From: Maricaulis sp048268525
GTDB taxonomy: Bacteria > Pseudomonadota > Alphaproteobacteria > Caulobacterales > Maricaulaceae
Direction: 5' to 3'
Assembly: GCF_048268525.1 (NCBI RefSeq)
Contig: NZ_JBLWVH010000003.1
Span: forward strand, 62,001-126,000
DNA length: 64,000 nt
Shown here: positions 1 to 8,409 of the stretch, in pieces
Position numbering within the stretch: the stretch's first letter is position 1
Layout of the letters: every line of letters begins with the position of its first letter
Notes under the pieces: generated by a model
Told to the model about the DNA's origin: nothing
Database searches by the model: none
Seen by the model: only the letters and a program-made list of their open reading frames with translations
Position numbers and translations under genes: made by a program

Positions 1-854
1 TAGACCATCATCACATCGAGATTGGGAATGTACTGGTCCGCCGTCCGGTCGACGAAACGGGCCAGATTGCGCGACGGGCTGTCGACCTCACCACCGGTGA
101 AGCGTCGGCTGCGCGCTTCCTCAGGCGTCTCGACCGCGCGTGTGCCCTCGGAGAAGACGCGGGCGGTGGTATTGTTGATGACGCCATTGATACCGGCGAT
201 ATTGCCGATCATGTCGTTGTTGAGCACGCCCTTGATCCGCCAGCCATTCTCGATGGCATGGGCGGCCACGATCTGGCCACCAAACAGGCCCTGCTCTTCG
301 CCCGACAGGCCAGCATACATGATGGACCCGTCAAACTCATGCTGGCTGAGTACGCGGGCCGCTTCGATCACGCCGGCCATGCCGGACGCATTGTCATTGG
401 CACCTGGGCTGTCGGAGGTGCCGTCCAGCGGGTCGGTCACGCGGCTGTCGATATCGCCTGACATCACAACATACCGGTCCGGATCAATCCGGCCGCGCTG
501 GATAGCCACGACCGAGACAACCTCGACCGGATCAGGTATTCGCGCCGTGCCGGAGATCGTGTCGGAAACATACATGACCTCCAGACAGCCGCCGCACTCG
601 GCGGAGATTCGTTCGAATTCCTCAAATATCCAGCGCCGGGCGGCGCCGATACCGCGACTGTCTCTCTCGGTCTCCGACAGGGTGTGGCGGGTCCCGAACC
701 CGGCCAGGGTACGGATGTCAGCCTCGATCCGGTCTGCCGATACGGCAGCGACATGATCATGCACAGCAAGCACTTCAGACGGCGGCGCGTGTTGCTGGGC
801 CAGTGCCGGTGTGGCCAAGAGAATGGCCATCGATGCGGCGGTCACGAACTTCAT
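1..854 (-). CDS. M28-family zinc peptidase, secreted, 3' end outside window
   Basis: The start is the ATG at 854, preceded by a GGGAGG ribosome site. The first 20 residues form a signal peptide ending in PALAQ. The rest matches the M28 metallopeptidase fold, which removes amino acids or short peptides in the periplasm using two zinc ions. Visible metal-site motifs are GANDNASG (Asp154) and GLSGEEQGLFGG (Glu186/Glu187). The segment around 130-137 reads VVMSGDIDSR, so the usual first zinc ligand His (HxD) is replaced by Asp (DxD). A Cys pair (CGGC, residues 87-90) could form a disulfide. The reading frame is open to base 1 with 284 codons visible. The family is secure; the substrate is unknown. 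Confidence 0.85.
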   Translation of the reverse strand, partial: MKFVTAASMAILLATPALAQQHAPPSEVLAVHDHVAAVSADRIEADIRTLAGFGTRHTLSETERDSRGIGAARRWIFEEFERISAECGGCLEVMYVSDTISGTARIPDPVEVVSVVAIQRGRIDPDRYVVMSGDIDSRVTDPLDGTSDSPGANDNASGMAGVIEAARVLSQHEFDGSIMYAGLSGEEQGLFGGQIVAAHAIENGWRIKGVLNNDMIGNIAGINGVINNTTARVFSEGTRAVETPEEARSRRFTGGEVDSPSRNLARFVDRTADQYIPNLDVMMV

Positions 855-1006
855 GCTTCCCTCCCCGGAAATGCGTAAAATCTCTGACAGGATGATGGGC
901 CAGACGGACTGTGGGTCAAGCACTGCCCCTGTTTTGTCCGACCAGACAGCAGAACGGCGCACCCGTCAGGGCGCGCCGTCATGCAACAATCTGCCCTGAA
1001 ACCCCG

Positions 1007-1981
1007 CTATGGCGTCAGGATCACCTTGCCAATCGCCTTGCGGCCGGACAGGGCGTTGAAGCCTTCAATAAAGTTCTCAAGCTTGTAGGTCCCGGCCACG
1101 TGCGGCTTGATCTTGCCGGCTTCGAACATCTCGAACAGCTCGTCCATGTTCTGCTTGTGGCCACCGGGTACGGACCCGGCCCAGGCCCCCCAGAACACAC
1201 CGACCACGCTGGCCATTTTGAGGAGCGGCAGGTTGAGCGGGAGTTTGGGAATCTCGCCAGCGGCAAAGCCGATGACGAGATGGCGTCCACCTGGCGCGAT
1301 ACCGCGGAAGGCGGTCTCGGCGTAGTCGCCACCGACCGGATCATAGATCACGTCGACACCCTTGCCGCCGGTCAGCTCCTTGATCCGGGCCTTCAGGTCT
1401 TCAGTCGAGTAATTGATCAGCTCGTCGGCACCGTGCGTCTTGCACACCGCCAGCTTCTCGTCGCTGGAAGCCGCCGCGATCACCTTGGCGCCCATCGCCT
1501 TGCCAAGCTCGACCGTTGCCAGGCCAACGCCGCCAGCCGCACCCAGAACCAGCAGGGTCTCGCCGGGCTTGATCTCGGCGCGCTGCTTGAGCGCGTGATA
1601 GGAGGTGCCATAAACGATGGTCAGGCCGGCCGCCGCATCAAACGGCATCGAATCCGGGATCGGCGTGACCGCAGGCGCCGGCACAACCGCCTGTTCGGCA
1701 AAGGCACCGACCGGCGTGTTGAACAACACCTTGTCTCCGACATTGAGGCCCTCGACGCCCTCACCCAGCTCCGAAATCACACCCGCGCCTTCCGTGCCCG
1801 GCACGAAGGGAAGCGGCGGTTTGAACTGGTACTGCCCGCGCACGCACAGCAGGTCGGGGAAATTCAGCCCCCCGGCCTTCACGTCGATGCGGACATGGCC
1901 CGGCTGGATGGCCGGCGCGTCGACATCCTCGACGACGAGCTGGTCCTCGGGACCGAATTCCTTGCAGACAAGTGCTTTCAT
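1007..1981 (-). CDS. NADPH:quinone oxidoreductase-like zinc-free MDR protein
   Basis: The protein has 324 residues, typical of the quinone oxidoreductase branch of the medium-chain dehydrogenase/reductase family. It starts MKALVCKEFG at the ATG at 1981; a longer open frame to 2242 only overlaps the next gene. The N-terminal GroES-like domain contains PFVPGTEGAG. The Rossmann domain carries LGAAGGVGLATVELG, the NADPH-binding motif. No structural or catalytic zinc cysteines are seen, as expected for zeta-crystallin/QOR proteins. It is the last gene of the minus-strand acyl-CoA degradation cluster, 25 bp after the SDR gene, so it may reduce an enoyl or quinone intermediate of that pathway. The exact substrate cannot be read from sequence. 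Confidence 0.85.
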   Translation of the reverse strand: MKALVCKEFGPEDQLVVEDVDAPAIQPGHVRIDVKAGGLNFPDLLCVRGQYQFKPPLPFVPGTEGAGVISELGEGVEGLNVGDKVLFNTPVGAFAEQAVVPAPAVTPIPDSMPFDAAAGLTIVYGTSYHALKQRAEIKPGETLLVLGAAGGVGLATVELGKAMGAKVIAAASSDEKLAVCKTHGADELINYSTEDLKARIKELTGGKGVDVIYDPVGGDYAETAFRGIAPGGRHLVIGFAAGEIPKLPLNLPLLKMASVVGVFWGAWAGSVPGGHKQNMDELFEMFEAGKIKPHVAGTYKLENFIEGFNALSGRKAIGKVILTP

Positions 1982-2006
1982 GGCCTTGGCCTCTCCTGTT
2001 TTGGGG

Positions 2007-2927
2007 TCAGCCCAGCTTGACGCCGGCACTCGCCGCCGCCTTGGTGAGAAACTTGATGGTCTGCTCGCCGCCAGCGCCCAGCTCTTTTTGGCCGGCCTCG
2101 TCGCAAATGTCGGCGAAGCGCGCGGCGACGTTCTCCGGTGTCTGCTGCTCGGGCGGCAGGAAGATGCCGTCGGTCTCATGGACCTTGGTGACGGCATAGC
2201 CACCGGCACCGGCACACAGGATGGTGCGGCTGGGGCATTCATCGCTGACCAGGAAGACCAGACCGGTCGACACCGATTCCGGCGTCATCAACTCCAGCGC
2301 GGCCGGCGGCAGGAGGTTTTCGGTCATCCGCGTCGCCGCCGTCGGCGACAGCGCATTGACGCGGATATTGTACTTCGCGCCTTCCAGATGGAGCGTATTC
2401 ATCAGGCCGACGAGGCCGAACTTGGCGGCGCCGTAATTGGACTGACCGAAATTGCCATACATGCCCGACGAGGAGGTGGTCATGGCGATACGGCCATATT
2501 CCTGCTCGCGCATGATGTCCCAGACGGCTTTGGTGCAGACAGCCGAACCATTGAGATGGACGTCGACCACGGCCCGGAAATCATCCAGCTCCATCTTGGC
2601 AAAGGACTTGTCGCGCAGGATTCCGGCATTGTTGACCAGGATGTCGACCCGGCCCCACTTGTCCATCGCCTGGGCGACCATGTCAGCCACCTCGTCGGCC
2701 TTGGTCACATTGGCGCGGTGCGAGATCGCCTCGCCGCCAGCCTCGCGGATTTCTGCAGCGACATCCTCGGCGGCCGACCCGGTGCCCGTCCCGTCCAGCG
2801 ACCCGCCCAGATCATTGATGACCAGCTTGGCGCCGCGTGCGGCCAGGGCCAGAGCGTGGGTACGGCCAAGCCCCTGACCGGAACCGGTGACAATGGCCAC
2901 ACGGCCGTCAAAACGAATTTCACTCAT
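2007..2927 (-). CDS. SDR 3-hydroxyacyl-CoA dehydrogenase-like protein
   Basis: A 306-residue short-chain dehydrogenase. The NAD-binding motif is TGSGQGLGRTHA near residue 15. NNAG follows in mid-protein, and the active site is a Ser-rich strand (TTSSSG) with YGAAK. The inserted stretch INDLGGSLDGTG after beta-2 and the C-terminal extension resemble the dehydrogenase unit of peroxisomal multifunctional enzyme type 2. That enzyme oxidises (3R)-hydroxyacyl-CoA, which fits the MaoC-type hydratase encoded just upstream. I infer it performs the third step of beta-oxidation on the cluster's substrate. Gaps are 34 bp to the MaoC gene and 25 bp to the oxidoreductase gene. Confidence 0.85.
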   Translation of the reverse strand: MSEIRFDGRVAIVTGSGQGLGRTHALALAARGAKLVINDLGGSLDGTGTGSAAEDVAAEIREAGGEAISHRANVTKADEVADMVAQAMDKWGRVDILVNNAGILRDKSFAKMELDDFRAVVDVHLNGSAVCTKAVWDIMREQEYGRIAMTTSSSGMYGNFGQSNYGAAKFGLVGLMNTLHLEGAKYNIRVNALSPTAATRMTENLLPPAALELMTPESVSTGLVFLVSDECPSRTILCAGAGGYAVTKVHETDGIFLPPEQQTPENVAARFADICDEAGQKELGAGGEQTIKFLTKAAASAGVKLG

Positions 2928-2961
2928 CTCGTTGTCATTCCTTGATTGTTTTGTGTACCGC

Positions 2962-3420
2962 TCAGCCGACGACCTGCAGGGTCAGCCATTGCGCCATCAG
3001 CGCCGGCTTGTCCTCGCCCTCGATCTCCACGATCACATCATATTTGAGCATCCACTGGCCCGGATTGCGTTCTACCGCTTCGGACAGGGTGAACCGCCCC
3101 CGGATTTTGCGGCCGGCGCGGACCGGGGTCAGAAAGCGGACTTTCTCGAAGCCGTAATTGATCCCCATCACGATCCCGTCGAGGACCAGGGCCGTACCGC
3201 CAGCCAGCGAGGACAGCATCGACAGGGTCAAAAACCCGTGCGCGATGGTGCCGCCGAAAGGCGTCTTGGCGGCCTTTTCAGGGTCGATATGGATGAACTG
3301 GTGATCATCGGTGACATCGGCGAATGTATTGATCTGGTCTTGGGTGATCTCGGTCCAGTCGGACACGCCGATCTCGGTGCCGACCAAGGCGGCCAGGTCA
3401 CCGGGTTTGGTCGCAGTCAT
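2962..3420 (-). CDS. MaoC-family (R)-specific enoyl-CoA hydratase
   Basis: A 152-residue single hot-dog domain. The signature around residues 39-65 includes DDHQFIHIDPEKA and FGGTIAHGFLTLS, with the Asp and His that activate water in (R)-specific enoyl-CoA hydratases. It would hydrate a 2-enoyl-CoA to a 3R-hydroxyacyl-CoA for the downstream SDR. Its start codon overlaps the stop codon of the acyl-CoA ligase gene (TGATG at 3418-3422), so the two are probably translationally coupled. Length and motifs are normal for the family. Confidence 0.88.
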   Translation of the reverse strand: MTATKPGDLAALVGTEIGVSDWTEITQDQINTFADVTDDHQFIHIDPEKAAKTPFGGTIAHGFLTLSMLSSLAGGTALVLDGIVMGINYGFEKVRFLTPVRAGRKIRGRFTLSEAVERNPGQWMLKYDVIVEIEGEDKPALMAQWLTLQVVG

Positions 3421-5132
3421 CAGCCTGCCTCCCCTTCAGTCAAAAGCATTTTGCGCAAGCCTGGCTTGTCGATCTTACTAGTCCCGCCGCGCGGCAGGGG
3501 GGCATCCATCAGCCAGATCCGATCGGGAATCTTGAACGGCGCGAGGTGGGGTTTGAGGAAGGCCTTGATATCCTCGTCCGACAGGCTCACGCCCTCGCGC
3601 GCCAGAATTGCCGCTCCGACCCGTTCGCCCAGACGCTCATCCGGGATGCCGATGACGGCGGCTTCCAGGATGTCCGGATGGTGAGCCAAGGCCCCCTCGA
3701 CTTCGAGGCAGCTGACATTCTCGCCGCCACGCAGGACCATGTCCTTGATGCGGTCAACGATGAACAGGAATCCGTCCTCGTCGATGATCCCGACATCGCC
3801 GGTCTTGAACCAGCGGTCCTTGGTCAGCACATCCGACGTGGCCTCGGGTTGGTTGAGATAACCGCGGAACACCGCCGGAGACTGGATCCAGACCTCGCCC
3901 GGCTCACCGGTCGGGGTCTCATTGCCGTTTTCGTCAACCGTCTTGATGAAGGTGACAGCCGGCAGCGGCGCGCCGCACGAGCCCGGCTTGGCCTGGTACT
4001 CGCCCAGCCCGTTGAACGTGCCCAGCGCATTGGTTTCGGTCAGGCCGTAACCCGACGACGACCAGGCTTGCGGGAAGACCTCGTTGATCTTCTCGACATG
4101 GGCCTCGGGGCGCTTGGCGCCACCCGTGCCCATCGACTGAAGCGTCTCGAGCACCACGCCGCGACGCTCCGCCTCCAGGGTCAGCTCGTGCGACATGGTC
4201 GGAACGCCGACCATGTCGGTCAGTTTTTCCGACTGGATCAGGTCGACCGCGTCGCCGGCATCCCATTTGCGCATCAGCGCCATTTTCCGCCCGGAAAACA
4301 GCGACAGCATGAAGACCGCATGCGAACCGGTGCAGTGGAAGAGCGGCAGGCAGACCAGAACGCCCGGATCACCGTCGACAAAGTCCTCATCGCCATTGGC
4401 CAGCTTCAGGGCGGCTCCGAGCAGCGCGAATGACAGGATAGTGGTGACGGCACCCCGATGGGTCAGGACGGCCCCCTTCGGCGATCCGGTGGAGCCGGAT
4501 GTGTAGAAGATGGCGAAATCACTATCGGTATCGATCACCAGTTCCGGCGGCGCCTTGCCGGCACCTTCGGCGACCATATGGTCGAAGGAATCCGCCACAC
4601 CATCAATCTCGCCGCGACCGGCGATCAGCGTCAGACCGAGCCGGCCGGCATGCGGCCGGATTCGCTCGATCTGGCGGGCGCCGGCGATGACGATCTTCGC
4701 GCCGCTGTCTTCCAGACCGAAGGCCATCTCTTCGCTGGTCCACCAGCCATTGATCGGCACGATGACACCGCCGGCAGCGATAACACCGAGGAAACAGGCC
4801 ATCCATTCCGGACAATTGCGCAGGGCCAGGGCCACGCGCGTCCCCGGCTTGACGCCATGCCGGCTGATCAAGGTGTTGGCGACGGCGACCGAGCGGGCAG
4901 CCAGGTCGGCGAACGACCAGCGCTGGTCTTCAAAGACCACCGCCGGCGCATCACCATGTTCCATCGCCTTGAGCAGGAGAAAGCGCAGATCAGCCGGTGC
5001 GTTGACATAGGCCTGTTGCTTCACGCCGAGCACTTCGGTCTCGGCGATGTTGAGCACCGGTTCGGCGGCGGCAACCTGGCGGGCGATTTGTTCGAGTACG
5101 GCCCGCGGTGGGGCGGGTTTACGCTGCGCCAT
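3420..5132 (-). CDS. AMP-binding acyl-CoA ligase
   Basis: A 570-residue member of the ANL superfamily, which activates a carboxylic acid with ATP and joins it to coenzyme A. The P-loop-like motif YTSGSTGSPKG lies at residues 210-220. It is followed by GYGLTETN, KTGDVG and the hinge segment RIKDMVLRGGENV. The catalytic lysine sits in GGTSKIDK (Lys553). The N-terminus has an unassigned segment of about 50 residues before the ligase fold. As the only ligase in the cluster it probably loads the substrate. Chain length or ring structure of that substrate cannot be deduced. It is 2 bp from the upstream dehydrogenase gene. Confidence 0.9.
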   Translation of the reverse strand: MAQRKPAPPRAVLEQIARQVAAAEPVLNIAETEVLGVKQQAYVNAPADLRFLLLKAMEHGDAPAVVFEDQRWSFADLAARSVAVANTLISRHGVKPGTRVALALRNCPEWMACFLGVIAAGGVIVPINGWWTSEEMAFGLEDSGAKIVIAGARQIERIRPHAGRLGLTLIAGRGEIDGVADSFDHMVAEGAGKAPPELVIDTDSDFAIFYTSGSTGSPKGAVLTHRGAVTTILSFALLGAALKLANGDEDFVDGDPGVLVCLPLFHCTGSHAVFMLSLFSGRKMALMRKWDAGDAVDLIQSEKLTDMVGVPTMSHELTLEAERRGVVLETLQSMGTGGAKRPEAHVEKINEVFPQAWSSSGYGLTETNALGTFNGLGEYQAKPGSCGAPLPAVTFIKTVDENGNETPTGEPGEVWIQSPAVFRGYLNQPEATSDVLTKDRWFKTGDVGIIDEDGFLFIVDRIKDMVLRGGENVSCLEVEGALAHHPDILEAAVIGIPDERLGERVGAAILAREGVSLSDEDIKAFLKPHLAPFKIPDRIWLMDAPLPRGGTSKIDKPGLRKMLLTEGEAG

Positions 5133-5134
5133 GA

Positions 5135-6364
5135 TCAGACCTCATTGGCGTAGGGCTTGAGTTCCTTGCGACCGATGACCATGCGGTGCACGGCATCGGG
5201 CCCATCGGCGAAGCGCAGTGTGCGAAGCCCGGTCCACATGGCGGCCAGCGGGGTGTCCTGTGACACGCCGGTACCGCCATGCATCTGCATCGCCTCGTCG
5301 ACCGTCTCCAGCGCCACACGCGGGGCAACAACCTTGATCTGCGAGATCCACGGCGCGGCGGCGCGCGGGTCACCCTGGTCCATCATCCAGGCGGCCTTGA
5401 GGCAGAGCAGGCGCGCCTGTTCGATCGCCATGCGGCGTTCCGCGATGATATCGTAATTGGCGCCCAGCTTGGCCAGCGGTTTGCCGAAAGCGGTCCGCGT
5501 CACCGAACGACGGCACATCAGCTCGAGCGCCCGCTCGGCCTGGCCGATGGCACGCATGCAGTGGTGGATACGTCCCGGTCCAAGCCGGCCCTGCGAAATC
5601 TCGAAGCCGCGACCGCGGCCCAGGATGAGGCAATCCTTGGGCACGCGCACATCGGTGAAACGGATATGCATGTGGCCGTGCGGGGCATCGTCATGACCGA
5701 ACACCGTCATCGGGCGCAGGATCTCGATTCCCGGCAGGTCGCTGTCGATCAGGAATTGCGAGTGGCGTCCATGACGCGGGGCGTCATCGCTCTCGGTCTT
5801 TGTCATCAGGACATAAACGGCGCAGCGCGGATCTCCGGCGCCAGAGGCCCAGTATTTCTCGCCATTGAGGACCCACTCATCACCATCCTCGACAGCGGAA
5901 AAGGCGATATTGGTAGCGTCGGAGGAGGCCACATCCGGCTCGGTCATCAGATAGGCCGACCGCATTTTTCCTTCGAGCAGCGGCTCGAGATACTTCTTCT
6001 TCTGGGCAGCGTTGCCGTAGCGCTCGATGACTTCCATGTTGCCGGTATCCGGCGCCGAACAGTTGAACGTCTCCGCTGCCAGCTGTGACCAGCCCATTTC
6101 TTCGGCCAGATAGGCGTATTCGACCGTCGAAAGGCCATAGCCGCGATCGGAGCCGGTGAGCCAGAAATTCCACAGGCCGCGCTTGCGGGCCTCGGCCTTG
6201 AGGCTTTCCAGGATTTCGGTCTGTCGGTCGGTGAAGGCAAAGCGGTCTCCGGCCTTGCCGATCTCCGCATGGTATTCTTCTTCGACCGGCATGACGACAT
6301 CACGCACCATGGCGCGAACCTGTTCGATGAGCGGCTTGACGCGCTCCGACATTCCCAGATCCAT
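5135..6364 (-). CDS. Acyl-CoA dehydrogenase, ACAD10/11-like
   Basis: A 409-residue flavoprotein that introduces a 2,3 double bond into acyl-CoA. Flavin and substrate motifs include AYLMTEPDVASSDATN and LNGEKYWASGAG. The C-terminal region reads MHGGTGVSQDTPL then ADGPDAVH, as in ACAD10/ACAD11-like enzymes, where an Asp occupies the usual catalytic-base position. It starts at the ATG at 6364 with a GGGGAGAG ribosome site. It lies 2 bp from the ligase gene and about 60 bp from the preceding SDR gene. It is probably the main desaturating enzyme for one round of oxidation; electrons would pass to ETF. Confidence 0.88.
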   Translation of the reverse strand: MDLGMSERVKPLIEQVRAMVRDVVMPVEEEYHAEIGKAGDRFAFTDRQTEILESLKAEARKRGLWNFWLTGSDRGYGLSTVEYAYLAEEMGWSQLAAETFNCSAPDTGNMEVIERYGNAAQKKKYLEPLLEGKMRSAYLMTEPDVASSDATNIAFSAVEDGDEWVLNGEKYWASGAGDPRCAVYVLMTKTESDDAPRHGRHSQFLIDSDLPGIEILRPMTVFGHDDAPHGHMHIRFTDVRVPKDCLILGRGRGFEISQGRLGPGRIHHCMRAIGQAERALELMCRRSVTRTAFGKPLAKLGANYDIIAERRMAIEQARLLCLKAAWMMDQGDPRAAAPWISQIKVVAPRVALETVDEAMQMHGGTGVSQDTPLAAMWTGLRTLRFADGPDAVHRMVIGRKELKPYANEV

Positions 6365-6424
6365 GTCTCTCCCCTTTATCTTTCTTCCGTAGTGTCTGTT
6401 CTGATTATTCTTTTATGCGATCAG

Positions 6425-7216
6425 CTAGACCGGACGCCCGCGAGCGCCCATCAGCATGCGGCGAAATTTGCGCATCCCGCCGATCCAGCGGTCGCGCTCA
6501 TTGGCGCGGGCCTTTTCATAGGCGACGACCGAGGCGTGCGGCAAAGCCAGGAAACGCTTCTCGGCGATGGCCGAGAGCGTCTCGGCTGCGACATCCGACG
6601 GCTCGACGATTCCGTCGGCGCCAGCAATCCCGCCGTCTTCGCTGTCACCCAGCATCGCGGTACGCACCGCCTGCGGACACACGCACACAACCTGCAGGCC
6701 CTCATCACCATGCCCGATCGCCAGGCTCTCGGCAAAGGACACGGCCGCGTGTTTTGACGCGGTGTAGGATGAGGCCCCGATCTGGGCCAGCAACCCGGCC
6801 GCCGAAGCCACCAGGACGAAGATGCCTCCGCCCTGCGCTTTCATGCGCGGCCAGACCTGCCGGGCGCCGCGCACGGCGCCCATCACATTGACCTCGAAAC
6901 TGTCGTGCCAGGCCTTGTCGTCGGCGCCTGCCGCATCCCAGCTCGGCTCGTCCGAGCGCAGGATACCGGCATTGGAGACATAGACCGTGACCGGACCCAA
7001 TTCGGCTTCCACCTTGTCGAGGAAGGCGCCGATCTCGGCCTCCTTGGTCACATCGACTTTCATGCCGATGCCATCAAAAGCCTTGGCCGCCTCCTCGGCG
7101 CCATCAAGATCCGCCAGCGCGATCCTGGCGCCCGTGGCGTGAAAGGCCTGTGCCATGGCCAGGCCGATACCACGTGCGCCACCGGTGATCGCGACCACCT
7201 TGCCCTGATAATCCAT
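6425..7216 (-). CDS. Short-chain dehydrogenase/reductase
   Basis: A 263-residue classical SDR. The N-terminal nucleotide motif is TGGARGIG, the structural motif appears as SNAG, and the catalytic motif is SSYTASK preceded by a Ser (ASAAG). The last 30 residues are basic (RKFRRMLMGARGRPV), which is longer than many SDRs. Placed between two acyl-CoA dehydrogenase genes, it probably oxidises a hydroxyl on a CoA-thioester intermediate or on a side group. Cofactor preference is uncertain; the Asp after beta-2 (LADLDG) suggests NAD over NADP. Confidence 0.85.
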   Translation of the reverse strand: MDYQGKVVAITGGARGIGLAMAQAFHATGARIALADLDGAEEAAKAFDGIGMKVDVTKEAEIGAFLDKVEAELGPVTVYVSNAGILRSDEPSWDAAGADDKAWHDSFEVNVMGAVRGARQVWPRMKAQGGGIFVLVASAAGLLAQIGASSYTASKHAAVSFAESLAIGHGDEGLQVVCVCPQAVRTAMLGDSEDGGIAGADGIVEPSDVAAETLSAIAEKRFLALPHASVVAYEKARANERDRWIGGMRKFRRMLMGARGRPV

Positions 7217-7245
7217 GAAATCTCCTCCCGCGACCGTATCGCGGC

Positions 7246-8385
7246 TCAGTACTGACGCATCCGGGCGAATTTTTCGGCATGGTAATTGGCATCACCATAG
7301 AGCGCTTCGGTGACCCGGATCCGCTTCATGAAGAAGCCGATGTCGAACTCATCCGTCATGCCCATCCCGCCATGCATCTGCACGCCTTCCTGGGCGGCCA
7401 GCTGGGCGACCTGACCCAGCTTGGCCTTGGCGGCAGAGACCATCATCGCAGCGTGCTCCGGTGCCGCGTCGAGGGTCTGCAGCGCCTTGAGGACGATCGA
7501 CTTGCCCAGTTCCACTTCCGAGTAGAGGTGTGCGGCCCGGTGCTGGAGGGCCTGGAAAGTGCCGATGATCTGGCCGAACTGCTTGCGTTCCTTGAGATAG
7601 GCCACCGTGCTGGCGAGACACTCCTGGGCCGATCCGGACATCTCGGCCGACAGGCCGGCACGACCGGCGTCAAGCACGGCTTCGAGGGCGGCCAGACCGC
7701 CATCGACCTCGCCGAGCGCCGCATCCGCCGTGACCTCGACCCCGTCCAGGGTCACGGTCGCGAAATTGCGGCTGTCGACGGTCTTGATGCGTTCGACCGA
7801 AACGCCGGCGGCATCGATTGGAACCAGGAAGAGCGAGACGCCCTCGGCCTCGGCCTCGCCACCGGCCGTGCGGGCCGAGACAATCATCATGTCGGCGACA
7901 TGGCCTTCGGCCACGAAACTCTTGCGACCGCTCAGCTTGAAGCCATTGCCCGAGCGCTCCGCCTTGGTCGCGACCTTTGACGGGTTGTGCTTGCGGCCTT
8001 CATCGACGGCAATCGCGGTGATGGCTTCGCCGGCCGCGATACGGGGCAGCCACTCACCCTTCTGGCCGTCCGACCCGAAACGCGACAGGGCCGTCGCCCC
8101 CATGATCGCGGTCGACAGGAAGGGCGAGGCGGTGAGTGTGCGGCCCATTTCCTCGGCAATCACACCCGCCGCGACATGGCCCATCTCAACACCGCCATGG
8201 GCTTCGGGGACCAGCACGCTGGTCCAGCCCATCTCGGCCATCGCGGCCCAGGTCTTGCGGTCGAAACCGTCAGCATTGTCGGTGTCGCGCAGCTTGCGCA
8301 ATTGCGCGATCGGCGCGCTGTTCGCGAGAAATCCGCGGGCGGCATCCTTGAGCATGCCGGCTTCTTCATTCAGCACCATGGCCAT
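7246..8385 (-). CDS. Acyl-CoA dehydrogenase subunit lacking the usual catalytic Glu
   Basis: A 379-residue acyl-CoA dehydrogenase fold. The N-terminal helical domain, central beta domain (LSGRKSFVAEG) and C-terminal domain (YLKERKQFGQ, MHGGMGMTDE) are present. The C-terminal segment that normally carries the catalytic glutamate (YEGT or similar) reads RVTEALYGDANYH here, so the base appears absent. Such proteins often pair with an adjacent catalytic subunit in alpha2-beta2 enzymes, as in actinobacterial steroid-degrading FadE pairs. The neighbouring gene (8410-9576) retains IEGGTSE and is the obvious partner. The start may be the first or second Met (MAMVLN). The pairing is inference. Confidence 0.85.
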   Translation of the reverse strand: MAMVLNEEAGMLKDAARGFLANSAPIAQLRKLRDTDNADGFDRKTWAAMAEMGWTSVLVPEAHGGVEMGHVAAGVIAEEMGRTLTASPFLSTAIMGATALSRFGSDGQKGEWLPRIAAGEAITAIAVDEGRKHNPSKVATKAERSGNGFKLSGRKSFVAEGHVADMMIVSARTAGGEAEAEGVSLFLVPIDAAGVSVERIKTVDSRNFATVTLDGVEVTADAALGEVDGGLAALEAVLDAGRAGLSAEMSGSAQECLASTVAYLKERKQFGQIIGTFQALQHRAAHLYSEVELGKSIVLKALQTLDAAPEHAAMMVSAAKAKLGQVAQLAAQEGVQMHGGMGMTDEFDIGFFMKRIRVTEALYGDANYHAEKFARMRQY

Positions 8386-8409
8386 GGTGATTACTCCCTC
8401 TGGTACGCC

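Noticed and set aside
954..979. Terminator for the quinone oxidoreductase gene
   Set aside because: A 7-bp ACGGCGC/GCGCCGT stem is present, but the loop is 12 bases and no T-run follows, so support is too weak.
911..2020. Long plus-strand open frame opposite the quinone oxidoreductase gene
   Set aside because: It is the antisense shadow of a gene with clear family motifs; its own translation shows no domain and biased composition.
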